Positions 17,210 to 26,114 of a DNA stretch of 45,456 nt are shown piece by piece (position 1 is the stretch's first letter; every line of letters starts with the position of its first letter). Source of the DNA: an uncultured Nitrospiraceae bacterium (lineage in GTDB: Bacteria; Nitrospirota; Thermodesulfovibrionia; Thermodesulfovibrionales; Thermodesulfovibrionaceae). The position numbers and the translations under genes are program-made. The stretch is from NCBI GenBank assembly GCA_937139565.1, contig CAKZQH010000005.1, positions 1 through 45,456 on the forward strand, read 5' to 3'. Under the pieces are notes generated by a model, which worked only from the letters and a program-made list of their open reading frames with translations, searched no databases and was not told the DNA's origin.

Positions 17210-18139
17210 CTACTGATTTATAATTGCAACCGTTTGGTCGGTACAGTTGTTAAGGATTGCAGAGCTTACTCCACCAAGAACAAGATCTTTAAGTGCGGAA
17301 CGTCCTTTTCTCCCCATAACCACAAGATTGTAATTTCCTTCCTGCACCTCTTTTATAATTTCATCCTTTGGAAAACCTACAGAACTCTTCGTTTCTATCA
17401 GTTGCGCTGAGACTCCCTCATCTTGTAGCATCTTCTTTGCCTTAGTAAGTATTTCCTCAGCCTCTATTTCAGGATCAATGCCTTGTCTCACTCTCTCAAG
17501 ATAAAGAGAGACATTGATAACTCTAAAAATAGTTATTCTCTCGATCGCGTTAGTTAGTTTTGCAAGATTAGACACATGTTCTACCGCTTTGAATGAATAT
17601 TCTGAACCATCAACAGGTAAAAGAATTCTTGCCAAAGGATTATCTACTATTTTCTGTCCCACAATGTATATGTTCTCATTAAGCAAGCCATGAATAACCT
17701 TATTAGAGACACTTCCGAGGACATAACTCTTCCACTCTGACATACCTCTTCTGGACATAACAACAGTTTTAAATCCCTTCTGAGTTGCAACTTCTATAAT
17801 CTTATTGCCAGCATCACCTTCTTCAATAATCTTATAGATTACGCCTTTAAATCCTGCATCTCTTAAGTTTTTTTCATAACCACTAAGAAATGGCATTATA
17901 TTTTCTTCTATATGTTTTGCCCTAATCTTCTTGAAAACCTCTGTCTGCCTGACTAACTCTGCTCTAAAATCAATATTTTTCATCCGTTCACTTAAATATC
18001 CACCGGTCATAACATATAGAAGTGAAAGCTCAACGTTTTCAGCTTTGGAAAGTAATACAGAGGCAAACTTTATTGCTCTCTTTGAGTTATCACTATTATC
18101 CACTGGCATCAAAATTTTTTCTAAAGTTGATTTACTCAT
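17210..18139 (-). CDS. Tandem universal stress protein (two UspA domains)
   Basis: This 309-residue cytoplasmic protein has two UspA folds, at about 1-155 and 165-309. Each starts with the strand-plus-Asp pattern (ILMPVDNSDNSKRAIKFA; ILLPVDGSEYSFKAVEH). Each ends with the ATP-binding loop: VMSRRGMSEWKSYVLGSVSNKVIH in the first and VVMGRKGRSALKDLVLGGVSSAIL in the second. The second loop matches the G-2x-G-9x-G(S/T) ATP-binding consensus well; the first is altered. AGGAGG precedes the ATG. It sits 15 bases downstream of an ArsB/NhaD-type transporter gene and upstream of two receivers, so it may link transport or energy status to signalling (inference). Confidence 0.92.
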   Translation of the reverse strand: MSKSTLEKILMPVDNSDNSKRAIKFASVLLSKAENVELSLLYVMTGGYLSERMKNIDFRAELVRQTEVFKKIRAKHIEENIMPFLSGYEKNLRDAGFKGVIYKIIEEGDAGNKIIEVATQKGFKTVVMSRRGMSEWKSYVLGSVSNKVIHGLLNENIYIVGQKIVDNPLARILLPVDGSEYSFKAVEHVSNLAKLTNAIERITIFRVINVSLYLERVRQGIDPEIEAEEILTKAKKMLQDEGVSAQLIETKSSVGFPKDEIIKEVQEGNYNLVVMGRKGRSALKDLVLGGVSSAILNNCTDQTVAIINQ

Positions 18140-18154
18140 AGCAAACCTCCTATT

Positions 18155-19885
18155 TTAGTAGAAAAGCAATAGCCAAATATTAGCGATTGCTACACTTATC
18201 ATCATAAAAAGAAAAGCATATTTCATAAAACCAAAAAAGCTTATTTTGTGTCCTGCTGACTCTGCAATTCCAATTGTAACTACATTTGCTGATGCACCAA
18301 TAAGGGTGCCATTTCCACCAAAGCATGCACCAAGTGCCAGTGCCCACCAAAGCACATTACTCTCAGCACCTGGAATAACCTTAGATAGATAAGCAACTAT
18401 TGGCAACATTGTAGCAGTAAATGGAATGTTATCAACAAAGGCACTCATTATTGCAGAAACCCACAGAATAAGACAAATTGCAACAGTAAGATTGCCTGCT
18501 GAAAGATCGTGTACCCAGTCAGCTATTACAGCAAGAAGACCTGCTTCTTCCACTGCTCCTACAATTATAAAAAGAAAGATAAAGAATAGCAGAGTAGTCC
18601 ACTCAATATCTTTTTCAATGAGTTCAAGCATTTTTACTTTTTTTGTCACAACTGCGTATGTAAATAGAAGTCCTGCTCCGAAAAGAGCTGGTATGGATAC
18701 TTCCATGTGCCAGAAGCCATGTGTGGCAAAGAAGGCAACCACTAAACCCATAATAAACAAACCATATCCAAGAAGAGTTTTATCCGTGATTTTATACTCT
18801 TCTCTAAGATAACTTATAAATGCATCAACATCTTCAACCTTTCCCTTCCTATACTCCTTTGAATAGAAAAATTTGTTGTAAATTACTAAAGCAACCATAC
18901 TCAAAATAACAACTGGAGTAAGAGCATAAACAAACTGCATAAATGTAAGGCCGGTGTAAGAACCTATCATTATGTTTGGTGGATCACCTATGAGTGTTGC
19001 TGTTCCTCCTACATTTGAAGCCATAATTCCTGGAATAAGAAGCGACAGCGGATTGATTTTAAGCGCAATAGCTATTTCTATAAGAACAGGTGTGTAAAGA
19101 AGCATGGTTGTAACATTATCAAGAAAAGCAGAAGTAATTGTAATAAAAAAGCAGGAGATTATTGCAAGGATCATTATATTTCCTCTTGCAATTTTATATG
19201 ACATATAGGCACACCACTGGAAGACACCCGTATGCTTTAAAACTCCAATTATAATCATCATTCCCATAAGCAGAAATATCACATTCATGTCAATAGCTGC
19301 TATTGCTCTTTCAAAGGAGATTATGTGAAACTCTGGATTAAATGTTCCGAGGGTGTAAGTAAGTATAAGCAGGGTAGCAGCACCAATCATAGCAGCCACT
19401 GTTCGATGAAGAAGCTCAAAGGATATTAGGGCATAGGCAATAAGGAATACGATTGTGGCAATCCAGAAAGCTGGACCTAAATGTCGCTCAAGCAGTATAT
19501 CCCGGCTTAAATAAAATTCATTTCCTTTCACTGCAAATTCATCATTTTTAAACTCAACCCTTGTTCTTTTGTAGGAGCTTTTTACTATCTCAATTTCAAT
19601 CTTTGCCTTTTCTATTTCTCCTTTTGCAAGGTTAAAATTGAGCATAAAGGTTCCATGAGAAGAAGTAATAGTCTTTTCAACTTCCTTATGATCATCAATA
19701 ATTTTATGGGGTATTCCATTTACAAGTAGATGAATCTCTGCATCTTTAACCGGTTCTTTGTGGGAGTCCAAAACTGTTCCAGAAATAAAGAATACATCAT
19801 TATCATCCTTTTTTGTCTCCGATGCAAAGGCTGAGATATTAAATGCAAGGAGACATAATAATAGGAAAAAAAGTAATTTTTTCAT
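18155..19885 (-). CDS. ArsB/NhaD-like ion transporter with extracytoplasmic N-terminal domain
   Basis: This 576-residue protein starts with a signal peptide (about 1-21, ending AFASE). A secreted beta domain of about 110 residues follows, with the carboxypeptidase-regulatory-like pattern FISGTVLDSHKEPVKDAEIHLLVNG. The remainder is an ion-transporter-superfamily membrane domain of 10-12 helices. Two pseudo-repeated helical hairpins are visible: SAFLDNVTTMLLYTPVL with NVGGTATLIGDPPNIMIGS, and SAFVDNIPFTATMLPIV with CFGGNGTLIGASANVVTIG. These duplicated NVT/DNIP and GGxxTLIGxxxN motifs are typical of NhaD/ArsB/P-protein antiporters. The cargo (Na+/H+, organic anion or metalloid) cannot be decided. 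The periplasmic domain fusion is unusual. Confidence 0.85.
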   Translation of the reverse strand: MKKLLFFLLLCLLAFNISAFASETKKDDNDVFFISGTVLDSHKEPVKDAEIHLLVNGIPHKIIDDHKEVEKTITSSHGTFMLNFNLAKGEIEKAKIEIEIVKSSYKRTRVEFKNDEFAVKGNEFYLSRDILLERHLGPAFWIATIVFLIAYALISFELLHRTVAAMIGAATLLILTYTLGTFNPEFHIISFERAIAAIDMNVIFLLMGMMIIIGVLKHTGVFQWCAYMSYKIARGNIMILAIISCFFITITSAFLDNVTTMLLYTPVLIEIAIALKINPLSLLIPGIMASNVGGTATLIGDPPNIMIGSYTGLTFMQFVYALTPVVILSMVALVIYNKFFYSKEYRKGKVEDVDAFISYLREEYKITDKTLLGYGLFIMGLVVAFFATHGFWHMEVSIPALFGAGLLFTYAVVTKKVKMLELIEKDIEWTTLLFFIFLFIIVGAVEEAGLLAVIADWVHDLSAGNLTVAICLILWVSAIMSAFVDNIPFTATMLPIVAYLSKVIPGAESNVLWWALALGACFGGNGTLIGASANVVTIGIAESAGHKISFFGFMKYAFLFMMISVAIANIWLLLFY

Positions 19886-19895
19886 GTATCCTCCC

Positions 19896-20606
19896 CTAAA
19901 TACTTATCTTTTTCTTTTCTCCAGTAATAACCACATAGGATTCATCAGGAATAATGTAGTTTTCCTGCGGTCCGTGAATCTGTATACCAGAAATAAGAGC
20001 ATAATCTGCCTTATTTTTGTCAACAACCTTTTCGATTATATTCTCAAGGTCCTCTATGATGACCTTTAGAGTTAATTTAGTTAGCGAAAGAAGGTCTGGA
20101 ACCTCTCCGTATTTTAATTCTCTTAAAAGTCTTCTTTTAAGGATACTCTCCTCAATGTCTTCTTCATCAAGCCTAATATTAATTTTTCCATTTAGTAATT
20201 CTCCTTGGAATAAACATAAGGCACCGCAGGCATGGGATTTTTCAAGTCCTTTTCTTTTGCATACTCCCATATTCTCATTTTCGTCGATTGCAATGTGAGA
20301 GAAAGCGTAAAATACATATCTTTCCCTTCCATCTACCTGTGGGGCATGACTTATAAATGCTCTCATTCCAGTCTTGCCGGCTGTGAAAAGACCGGCAAGA
20401 CTGGAAAAATTAAAAGCCTCTCCCCACATTCTCTTTACATGGCTTCTTACAGTCTGGGATATTTCATCTCTGCATATGCAGACCGATGCAATTGAGTTGT
20501 CTTCATTAAATCCAAAATCTTTTAAAATGTCATATGACTTTTTAATAAAATCGTATTCTTTGTAGTAATTCCCGAATAGTTTTTCCAAAATAGGTTTAAT
20601 AATCAT
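19896..20606 (-). CDS. LCIB-family (theta-type) beta-carbonic anhydrase-like protein
   Basis: This 236-residue soluble protein lacks a signal peptide. It shows the pattern I associate with the LCIB/LCIC family, known from algae as beta-carbonic-anhydrase-like zinc enzymes with a Cys-His-Cys site and an Asp-Arg pair. Here VCICRDEIS supplies C45, R46 and D47. YAFSHIAID supplies H104. EKSHACGALC supplies C127. The intervening WGEAFNFSSLAG, GKTGMRAFISHAP and GRERYVFYAF fit the family layout. It lies 10 bases after a DASS anion transporter gene and 11 bases before an ArsB/NhaD-like transporter gene, both on its strand. I infer CO2/bicarbonate interconversion coupled to anion transport or carboxylation. 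Assignment rests on motif memory. Confidence 0.7.
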   Translation of the reverse strand: MIIKPILEKLFGNYYKEYDFIKKSYDILKDFGFNEDNSIASVCICRDEISQTVRSHVKRMWGEAFNFSSLAGLFTAGKTGMRAFISHAPQVDGRERYVFYAFSHIAIDENENMGVCKRKGLEKSHACGALCLFQGELLNGKINIRLDEEDIEESILKRRLLRELKYGEVPDLLSLTKLTLKVIIEDLENIIEKVVDKNKADYALISGIQIHGPQENYIIPDESYVVITGEKKKISI

Positions 20607-20616
20607 AAATAACCTC

Positions 20617-22128
20617 CTACTTTAAAAGTATTGGCATGCCAAGTATTGGCCATACTGTCACTAAGAATATGGCAAGAATTATTATAAGCACAATACTCAT
20701 TGGAATACCATGCTTGAAAAACTCTCCAGCAGTAAACTGTCCTGACTGATAGGCTATTGCATTCGGTGCTGCACCTATGAGAAGCAAAAAAGGCATACCT
20801 GCTGTAACAAGAGATGCATAAAGAATAACATCTGGAGCAACCCCAAGATATTGAGCTATAACAAGAGAAACTGGCAGAGAAATAGCAATCGCTGCCACAT
20901 TCATTATGAAGTTTGTCATTAAAAGAACAAATGTTGCGATACTTATGACAAATATAAGCCATGGAGCTTGCTGAAACATAACTAACCAGTTAACAGCCAT
21001 CCACTGAGCTGCACCTGTTTTCCAAAGACAAAATCCTATGCTCATTGCACCACTAAAAAGAAGGATAATGTTCCATGGTATATCTTCAAGTTCTTTAATA
21101 GTCAGAACTCCTGTAAGGAAGAAAAGAAGCGTAGAGCAAAGCATTATAGCTGAACGATCAAGTGGTTTTAATGCTGGCACAAAAGACTGAAGTGACATCA
21201 CTACAATAACAGCAAGAACACAGATTATTACAAATTTCTCCTGACCACTCATTGGCCCAAGTTCTTTCATCATTGTTTTAACTTTTTCCCTTAAACCATG
21301 GATAACATTCTTTTCAGGCTTAAGGAAAATCATAAGATAAACCCAGATAAGAAAAACCATTATCCAGCCCAGAAGAAACATATACTTAGTAAGTTCAAAG
21401 AATCCGATATCTCTTCCCGTAAACTCCTTAAACATACCTGCTGCTGCAGGACCTCTGGCTGCACCTAAGAAAGTGATAATACTTCCTGCACCTGCTGCAT
21501 ATGCCATTCCGATGAAAAGAGCCTTACCAAACTTTGTCGGCTTATCCCCTTCACCATAAAGAGCATTTATTGCAAGAAGTATTGGAAAAACTGTTGCAGC
21601 TGCTGCAGTATGAGCCATAAGATGAGCAAGTCCTGCTGTGACAACTAAGGCACCCAGGACTATCATACTTGTTCTTTCACCAACCACATTAAGCATGTTA
21701 TAGGCTAAACGCTTTGTAAGGCCTGTTTTTGTGAATGCAAGACCCACAACAACAGACCCAAAAATAAACATAACTGAGGGATCCATAAAATCACGAAAGG
21801 CATCCTTTGCTGAACGAATTGCAAAGAGTGCTTGGAACACTCCTATAGCAATACTTGTAACACCAATAGGCACAACTTCAAAAACCCACCAAATACCAGC
21901 CATCATAAAGAGAGCTATTGCTCCTTTCCCTTCCTTTGAGAGAGGAAAGTGCTTTCCCATAGGATCAACTGCATCAGGCCATGACGGTGAAAAGTAAATG
22001 CCGAAAAAAAAGGCAAGACCAAGAAATATAAAAAATATTTTCTTCCATGGAATCTTTCTTTTTTCCTTTGCAACATAAATTTCTTGCGGTGGTTTTGGTA
22101 ACCCTTCTGATCTTTTTGTCTCAGCCAT
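20617..22128 (-). CDS. DASS/SLC13-family sodium:anion symporter
   Basis: This 503-residue membrane protein has a cytoplasmic N-terminus of about 28 charged residues and about 11-12 helices. Family features include WWVFEVVPIGVTSIAIGVFQ, the first hairpin region with GAGSIITFLGAARGPAAAGMF, and the second-half TNFIMNVAAIAISLPVSL with LIGAAPNAIAYQSGQF. The canonical SNT Na+-binding motifs are modified here: TNFIMN and SIITFLG occupy the expected places, so substrate or ion use may differ from the usual dicarboxylate carriers. Possible cargo is a dicarboxylate, sulfate or another divalent anion. It follows a CBS-pair gene by 9 bases and precedes the carbonic anhydrase-like gene by 10. Confidence 0.85.
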   Translation of the reverse strand: MAETKRSEGLPKPPQEIYVAKEKRKIPWKKIFFIFLGLAFFFGIYFSPSWPDAVDPMGKHFPLSKEGKGAIALFMMAGIWWVFEVVPIGVTSIAIGVFQALFAIRSAKDAFRDFMDPSVMFIFGSVVVGLAFTKTGLTKRLAYNMLNVVGERTSMIVLGALVVTAGLAHLMAHTAAAATVFPILLAINALYGEGDKPTKFGKALFIGMAYAAGAGSIITFLGAARGPAAAGMFKEFTGRDIGFFELTKYMFLLGWIMVFLIWVYLMIFLKPEKNVIHGLREKVKTMMKELGPMSGQEKFVIICVLAVIVVMSLQSFVPALKPLDRSAIMLCSTLLFFLTGVLTIKELEDIPWNIILLFSGAMSIGFCLWKTGAAQWMAVNWLVMFQQAPWLIFVISIATFVLLMTNFIMNVAAIAISLPVSLVIAQYLGVAPDVILYASLVTAGMPFLLLIGAAPNAIAYQSGQFTAGEFFKHGIPMSIVLIIILAIFLVTVWPILGMPILLK

Positions 22129-22137
22129 TTCCTCCTC

Positions 22138-22659
22138 CTATTCTTTTATTAATTCTTCTGAAATTGCATCGAACACTTCAACCATTCTCACAATTCCAAC
22201 AAATTTCTTTTTGTCCTCAATAACAGGTAAAACAGGCAGATCGAAATGAATCATTAAATAGGCAGCCTTTGTAACCGGATCTGAAGGATCAACAAAATGC
22301 TTGGCAGGTACCATAATTTCACTAACTGGCTTTTGGGCAAGCTTCTTAGACTCTTGAGTGAAAAGGCTATCCCATACAATTGCAAGACCTGTTTTTTCCT
22401 CTTCCAATACCTGCGCCTTTGCAGGCTGTTTGAGAAAAGATGGTTCAAGTCCTCTCAGAATATCCTTAAGTGTCACTGTTCCGAGAAGATTATACTTTTC
22501 ATCAAAAACAAGCACAGCAAGAGGATCTAATTGTTTTTGCACATGAATGAATGAAGCCTTTACAACCTTAATAGCTTGTTCAATGCTGAACCAGTAGGGA
22601 ATATGAGGATACTCAAAAATTCCCAACATAACATCCTTTACTAATTTTCCTTCTGACAT
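22138..22659 (-). CDS. CBS-domain-pair regulatory protein
   Basis: This 173-residue cytoplasmic protein consists of two CBS motifs forming one Bateman module, at about 5-75 (VKDVMLGIFEYPHIPYW...LLGTVTLKDILRGL) and 110-170 (VSEIMVPAKHFVDPSDPVTKAAYLMIHFDLPVLPVI...FVGIVRMVEVFDAI). Such modules bind adenine nucleotides and tune the activity of attached or partner proteins. It is a free-standing module directly upstream of the DASS transporter gene (9 bases), the likely partner for energy-dependent gating (inference). TAGGAGGTGGGG precedes its ATG. Confidence 0.88.
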   Translation of the reverse strand: MSEGKLVKDVMLGIFEYPHIPYWFSIEQAIKVVKASFIHVQKQLDPLAVLVFDEKYNLLGTVTLKDILRGLEPSFLKQPAKAQVLEEEKTGLAIVWDSLFTQESKKLAQKPVSEIMVPAKHFVDPSDPVTKAAYLMIHFDLPVLPVIEDKKKFVGIVRMVEVFDAISEELIKE

Positions 22660-22677
22660 ACCCCACCTCCTAAGGAT

Positions 22678-23418
22678 TTATAAAGCTTTTCTCTGAAAAG
22701 AGATAAATAGCCTAATTTTATCATTCTTTTTATACAGTTTATTCAGAAGAATCACTGTGTCTCCTGAAAAAACTTGCTGAGACATTAAAAGAACCGGTGA
22801 ACCTTCTGAAATTTCAAGTGATTGAGCTATTTCTTTACTGATATTGATCAATTCAAAATAATTGTTAACCTTTGTTGTTTTAATGCTATATTTTTTCTCA
22901 AAAAGATCAATTATGGACTGAGTCTCTAAGTCTTCCTCAAGCAATTGAGGACATATATTAAAAGGAACAAATGATTCCTGAAGGATAGAAGTATTTTCTT
23001 CATAAATCCATCTTGCCTTGATATATAATATATGTTTATTTTCAGGAATACCGAGTTCTTTACTTAACTCGCCTACAGGCATGATTACAGTTTTAGCAAT
23101 TATCTCTTTGTTAAACAAAGCTTCTTCCTCAACCCATAATTTTTTAAAAAGAGCTGTCATTAAAAGTCCTTCCTGACCGTAGTTTCTGCTCACAAAAGTG
23201 CCCTTGCCCTGCTGTCTAATCAGATATCCCTGTCTTACAAGTTCAAGTACAGCGTTTCTTACAGTTGCCCTGCTTACATTAAACATCCTACAGAGCTGAT
23301 CTTCGGTTGGAATCTGCATTCCTGCTGTCCATTCTTTGTTATCAATCTTTCTTTTTAAGATGTCAAAAAGTTGCATATATAATTTTTCATGTTCATCTCT
23401 GCTTATTAGCTCTACCAT
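22678..23418 (-). CDS. GntR/HutC-family transcriptional regulator
   Basis: This 246-residue repressor-type protein has an N-terminal winged helix at about 8-75 (IDNKEWTAGMQIPTEDQLCRMFNVSRATVRNAVLELVRQGYLIRQQGKGTFV). The C-terminal UTRA ligand domain spans about 95-240. It heads the series regulator, CBS protein, DASS transporter, carbonic anhydrase, NhaD-like transporter, UspA and two receivers, all in one direction with gaps of 1 to 19 bases. It is divergent from the PEP/pyruvate dikinase-like gene. Two palindromes in the shared 139-base gap are probably its operators, so it likely controls both sides in response to a small metabolite. Confidence 0.9.
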   Translation of the reverse strand: MVELISRDEHEKLYMQLFDILKRKIDNKEWTAGMQIPTEDQLCRMFNVSRATVRNAVLELVRQGYLIRQQGKGTFVSRNYGQEGLLMTALFKKLWVEEEALFNKEIIAKTVIMPVGELSKELGIPENKHILYIKARWIYEENTSILQESFVPFNICPQLLEEDLETQSIIDLFEKKYSIKTTKVNNYFELINISKEIAQSLEISEGSPVLLMSQQVFSGDTVILLNKLYKKNDKIRLFISFQRKAL

Positions 23419-23436
23419 TGCTACTCCTTATTATTT

Positions 23437-23470
23437 TGTTATAACATTATTATATTGTTATAATGTAACA
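23437..23470. promoter_or_regulatory. Tandem palindromic operator candidates for the GntR regulator
   Basis: TGTTATAACA (23437-23446, perfect palindrome) and TGTTATAATGTAACA (23456-23470, arms TGTTA/TAACA) have centres about 21 bases apart, two helical turns. They lie 19-52 bases upstream of the gntR start and about 90 bases upstream of the divergent PEP/pyruvate dikinase-like gene. TGT-N-ACA type palindromes fit GntR operators. Confidence 0.5.
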
Positions 23471-23557
23471 TTGTAATTTTAAATATCATACTCACATTAT
23501 TTAACTTTGTCAAAAAAAAATATGTTATAGAAGGATTAAAATCGTTTATAATTAAAA

Positions 23558-26110
23558 ATGGTCGATTTTTTTGGACTTTTTAAGTCTAAATCAAAAAAAA
23601 TGGACGAGAGACAAAAGCTGAAAGAACTATTAAAGGAAAAATATAAATATTTTCAAAATGTTCTCAATAGCAATAACTATGTTCTCAGCATAATGGCTGA
23701 TCTTGAAGAAAAGTTATCGGGAGAATATCTCTTTGATATGGCTTACATACAAAATAATATAAAAGCCCTTTCAGATGGAGTTGCGGATATAATAAAAAAT
23801 TTAAATGCCCTTTCTGAAAATAAATATCTCCAATTAGAAAAAGTTCAAAGCCATATACAACAGGAAATAGAAAAAATCCTATCATCAAAAGTGGAAATCC
23901 CTAAAACTGATTTTGTAATTCCTATTGAAAAAATCCAAAAAAACTCGATAAACATTGCAGGTGGGAAAATAGCCCATTTAGCAGAGTTGAGAAACGAACT
24001 TAATCTTCCCACTCCTGATGGATTTGTAATTACCGCTTACGCATTTATTAAATTTTTAGAGCATTCAAATTTAAGGGAAAAAATATCTGAAATCATTAAT
24101 TCTATAGACATAAATAGAGTAGAAGAATTAGAAGAAGCGAGTCAAAAAATTCAGGAACTTATAAGTTCAGCAGAACTTCCAGTGGAAATTGAAAAATCCA
24201 TATTAGAGGCCTATCAAAAACTTCCACAGAAAAGTAATGAAGCGTGTATGGTATCTGTAAGAAGTAGTGCCATCCATGAAGACTCAGATTTCAGCTTTGC
24301 TGGCCAATATTCATCCTATCTTAATGTGCCGGAAAATCTAATTATTCTCACTTATAAAAAAGTCATTGCCAGTCTTTTCAATAAAAGAGCAATTTTTTAT
24401 TACAAAACAAAAGGATTTACAGAAACTCATATGGTTATGGCGGTAGGTGTTTTAAAGATGATAAACGCAGCAGCTGGTGGTGTAATGTATTCGACAAATC
24501 CTAACAATCCGGAGAGTAATACAATAATTATAAATGCAGTAAAAGGTCTTGGAAAGCTAATTGTTGATGGTGCTGTAACAGCCGAGACATATATAGTTTC
24601 AAAAACTCCTGAGCTTAAAATTTTAGAGAAAATACCGGGCAAACAAAATAAAATTCTTCTTTGTAAAAAAGAGGGTGATGTAGAGGAAATTGTTCTTCCA
24701 AGCCCCATAACAGGAAACTCTCTCACTGACGAGCAAATTATTGCACTTGCTGAAATAGCATTAAAAATCGAAAATTACTATGAATATCCTCAGGATATCG
24801 AATGGGCAATTGATGAAGATGGAAAAATTTACTTACTTCAAGCAAGACTCCTTAGGGTAGTTGAAAAAAAGAATGAGCCACGGGTTTACTTGCCTACAAG
24901 AATTAAAGGATATAATGTGCTGTTGGATAAAGGATTGACTGCCTGTAAAGGAGTTGGGTATGGCAAGGCATTTATTCTTAACTCAGAAGAGGAACTTGCA
25001 GATTTTCCAGAAGGCGCTATTTTAGTTGCCAAGCATACAAATCCAAAATATGTTATCGTAATGAATAAAGCTACTGCTATTGTAACCGATGTTGGAAGCC
25101 CTACAGGACATATGGCATCTCTGTCAAGAGAGTATAATGTGCCAACTCTGATAAATGCAGAAAATGCCACTAAAATAATAAAATCTGGCCAAGAGATTAC
25201 AGTAGATGCTACTAATTGTGTAGTATATGAAGGTAAAGTGAATAAATTAATTGAAGCCTTCAAGAACAATAAAGAACCATTCAAAGAGACTCTGCTTTTT
25301 AAAACCCTTACAAAAACTTTAAAGTTAATCGTTCCTTTGAATCTGGTAGATCCAACATCTGAGGACTTCAAGCCTGACAACTGCAAAACCTATCACGATA
25401 TCACTCGTTTTTGTCATGAAATGGTCATGTATGAGATGTTCACCATGTGGGATAGATATGATAGTGAGCATCATGCCATACCTCTTTTAGCAGGAATTCC
25501 AATTGGCGTTTTGGTGCTTGATATAGAAGATGGATTAAAGGAAGGAGTAAAAAAGGCAACTCCAGAGGATATACTTTCAATTCCATTTCAGGCAATTTTG
25601 AGAGGAATGAAATCAATGCAATGGCCCGGTCCACCACCTGTTGATGCTGGTGGATTTCTTGAAATGGTAGCACATACAGTTTCAATTCCTGAAGAAGAAC
25701 TTAGGGAAACAGCAAAAAAGAGTTTTGCAATAATAACAAAGAATTACATGAACTTTAGCCTGCGATTGGGTTATCATTTTTCTATGATAGAGGCTTACAC
25801 AGGAGAAAATATAAATGACAATTATATAAAATTTTTCTTCAAAGGTGGAGGCGCTGCAATCGACAGACGACTCAGAAGAATAAAATTAATTACACAAATT
25901 TTAAAAACTATGAACTTCCGAGTAATAACCAAAGAGGATGTACTCGATGCTTTAATTACAAAATATAGCATAATTGAAATAGAAAAAAGACTGGAAATCT
26001 TGGGAAAACTAACAGCCTATACCAAACAACTTGACATGGTGCTCTTTAATGATATGGTTGCTCAAATGTATGCCGATGATTTCATTAAAAAGCACTTAAA
26101 AGATATATAA
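23558..26110 (+). CDS. PEP/pyruvate dikinase-like phosphotransferase with novel C-terminal domain
   Basis: This 850-residue protein has four parts. Residues 1-115 are a charged helical region. About 120-440 is the ATP-grasp PEP/pyruvate-binding domain (GGKIAHLAELRN, VSVRSSAIHEDSDFSFAGQYSSYLNV, QDIEWAIDEDGKIYLLQAR). About 465-545 is the swivelling phosphohistidine domain with catalytic H518 in TDVGSPTGHMASLSREYNVPT. The PEP-binding TIM barrel of PPDK/PpsA is absent; about 280 residues that I do not recognise replace it (HDITRFCHEMVMYEMF, MQWPGPPPVDAGGFLEM, FFKGGGAAIDRRLRRI). ATP can probably phosphorylate H518, but the final acceptor is unknown, as in rifampin phosphotransferase or ester-forming relatives. 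The ATG lies 5 bases after a TATAAT with no ribosome site, suggesting a leaderless mRNA. Confidence 0.8.
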   Translation: MVDFFGLFKSKSKKMDERQKLKELLKEKYKYFQNVLNSNNYVLSIMADLEEKLSGEYLFDMAYIQNNIKALSDGVADIIKNLNALSENKYLQLEKVQSHIQQEIEKILSSKVEIPKTDFVIPIEKIQKNSINIAGGKIAHLAELRNELNLPTPDGFVITAYAFIKFLEHSNLREKISEIINSIDINRVEELEEASQKIQELISSAELPVEIEKSILEAYQKLPQKSNEACMVSVRSSAIHEDSDFSFAGQYSSYLNVPENLIILTYKKVIASLFNKRAIFYYKTKGFTETHMVMAVGVLKMINAAAGGVMYSTNPNNPESNTIIINAVKGLGKLIVDGAVTAETYIVSKTPELKILEKIPGKQNKILLCKKEGDVEEIVLPSPITGNSLTDEQIIALAEIALKIENYYEYPQDIEWAIDEDGKIYLLQARLLRVVEKKNEPRVYLPTRIKGYNVLLDKGLTACKGVGYGKAFILNSEEELADFPEGAILVAKHTNPKYVIVMNKATAIVTDVGSPTGHMASLSREYNVPTLINAENATKIIKSGQEITVDATNCVVYEGKVNKLIEAFKNNKEPFKETLLFKTLTKTLKLIVPLNLVDPTSEDFKPDNCKTYHDITRFCHEMVMYEMFTMWDRYDSEHHAIPLLAGIPIGVLVLDIEDGLKEGVKKATPEDILSIPFQAILRGMKSMQWPGPPPVDAGGFLEMVAHTVSIPEEELRETAKKSFAIITKNYMNFSLRLGYHFSMIEAYTGENINDNYIKFFFKGGGAAIDRRLRRIKLITQILKTMNFRVITKEDVLDALITKYSIIEIEKRLEILGKLTAYTKQLDMVLFNDMVAQMYADDFIKKHLKDI

Positions 26111-26114
26111 AAAT

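Noticed and set aside
20603-20962. 119-codon minus-strand frame rich in Cys and Ser
   Set aside because: It is an out-of-frame shadow inside the DASS transporter gene, whose membrane motifs are clear.
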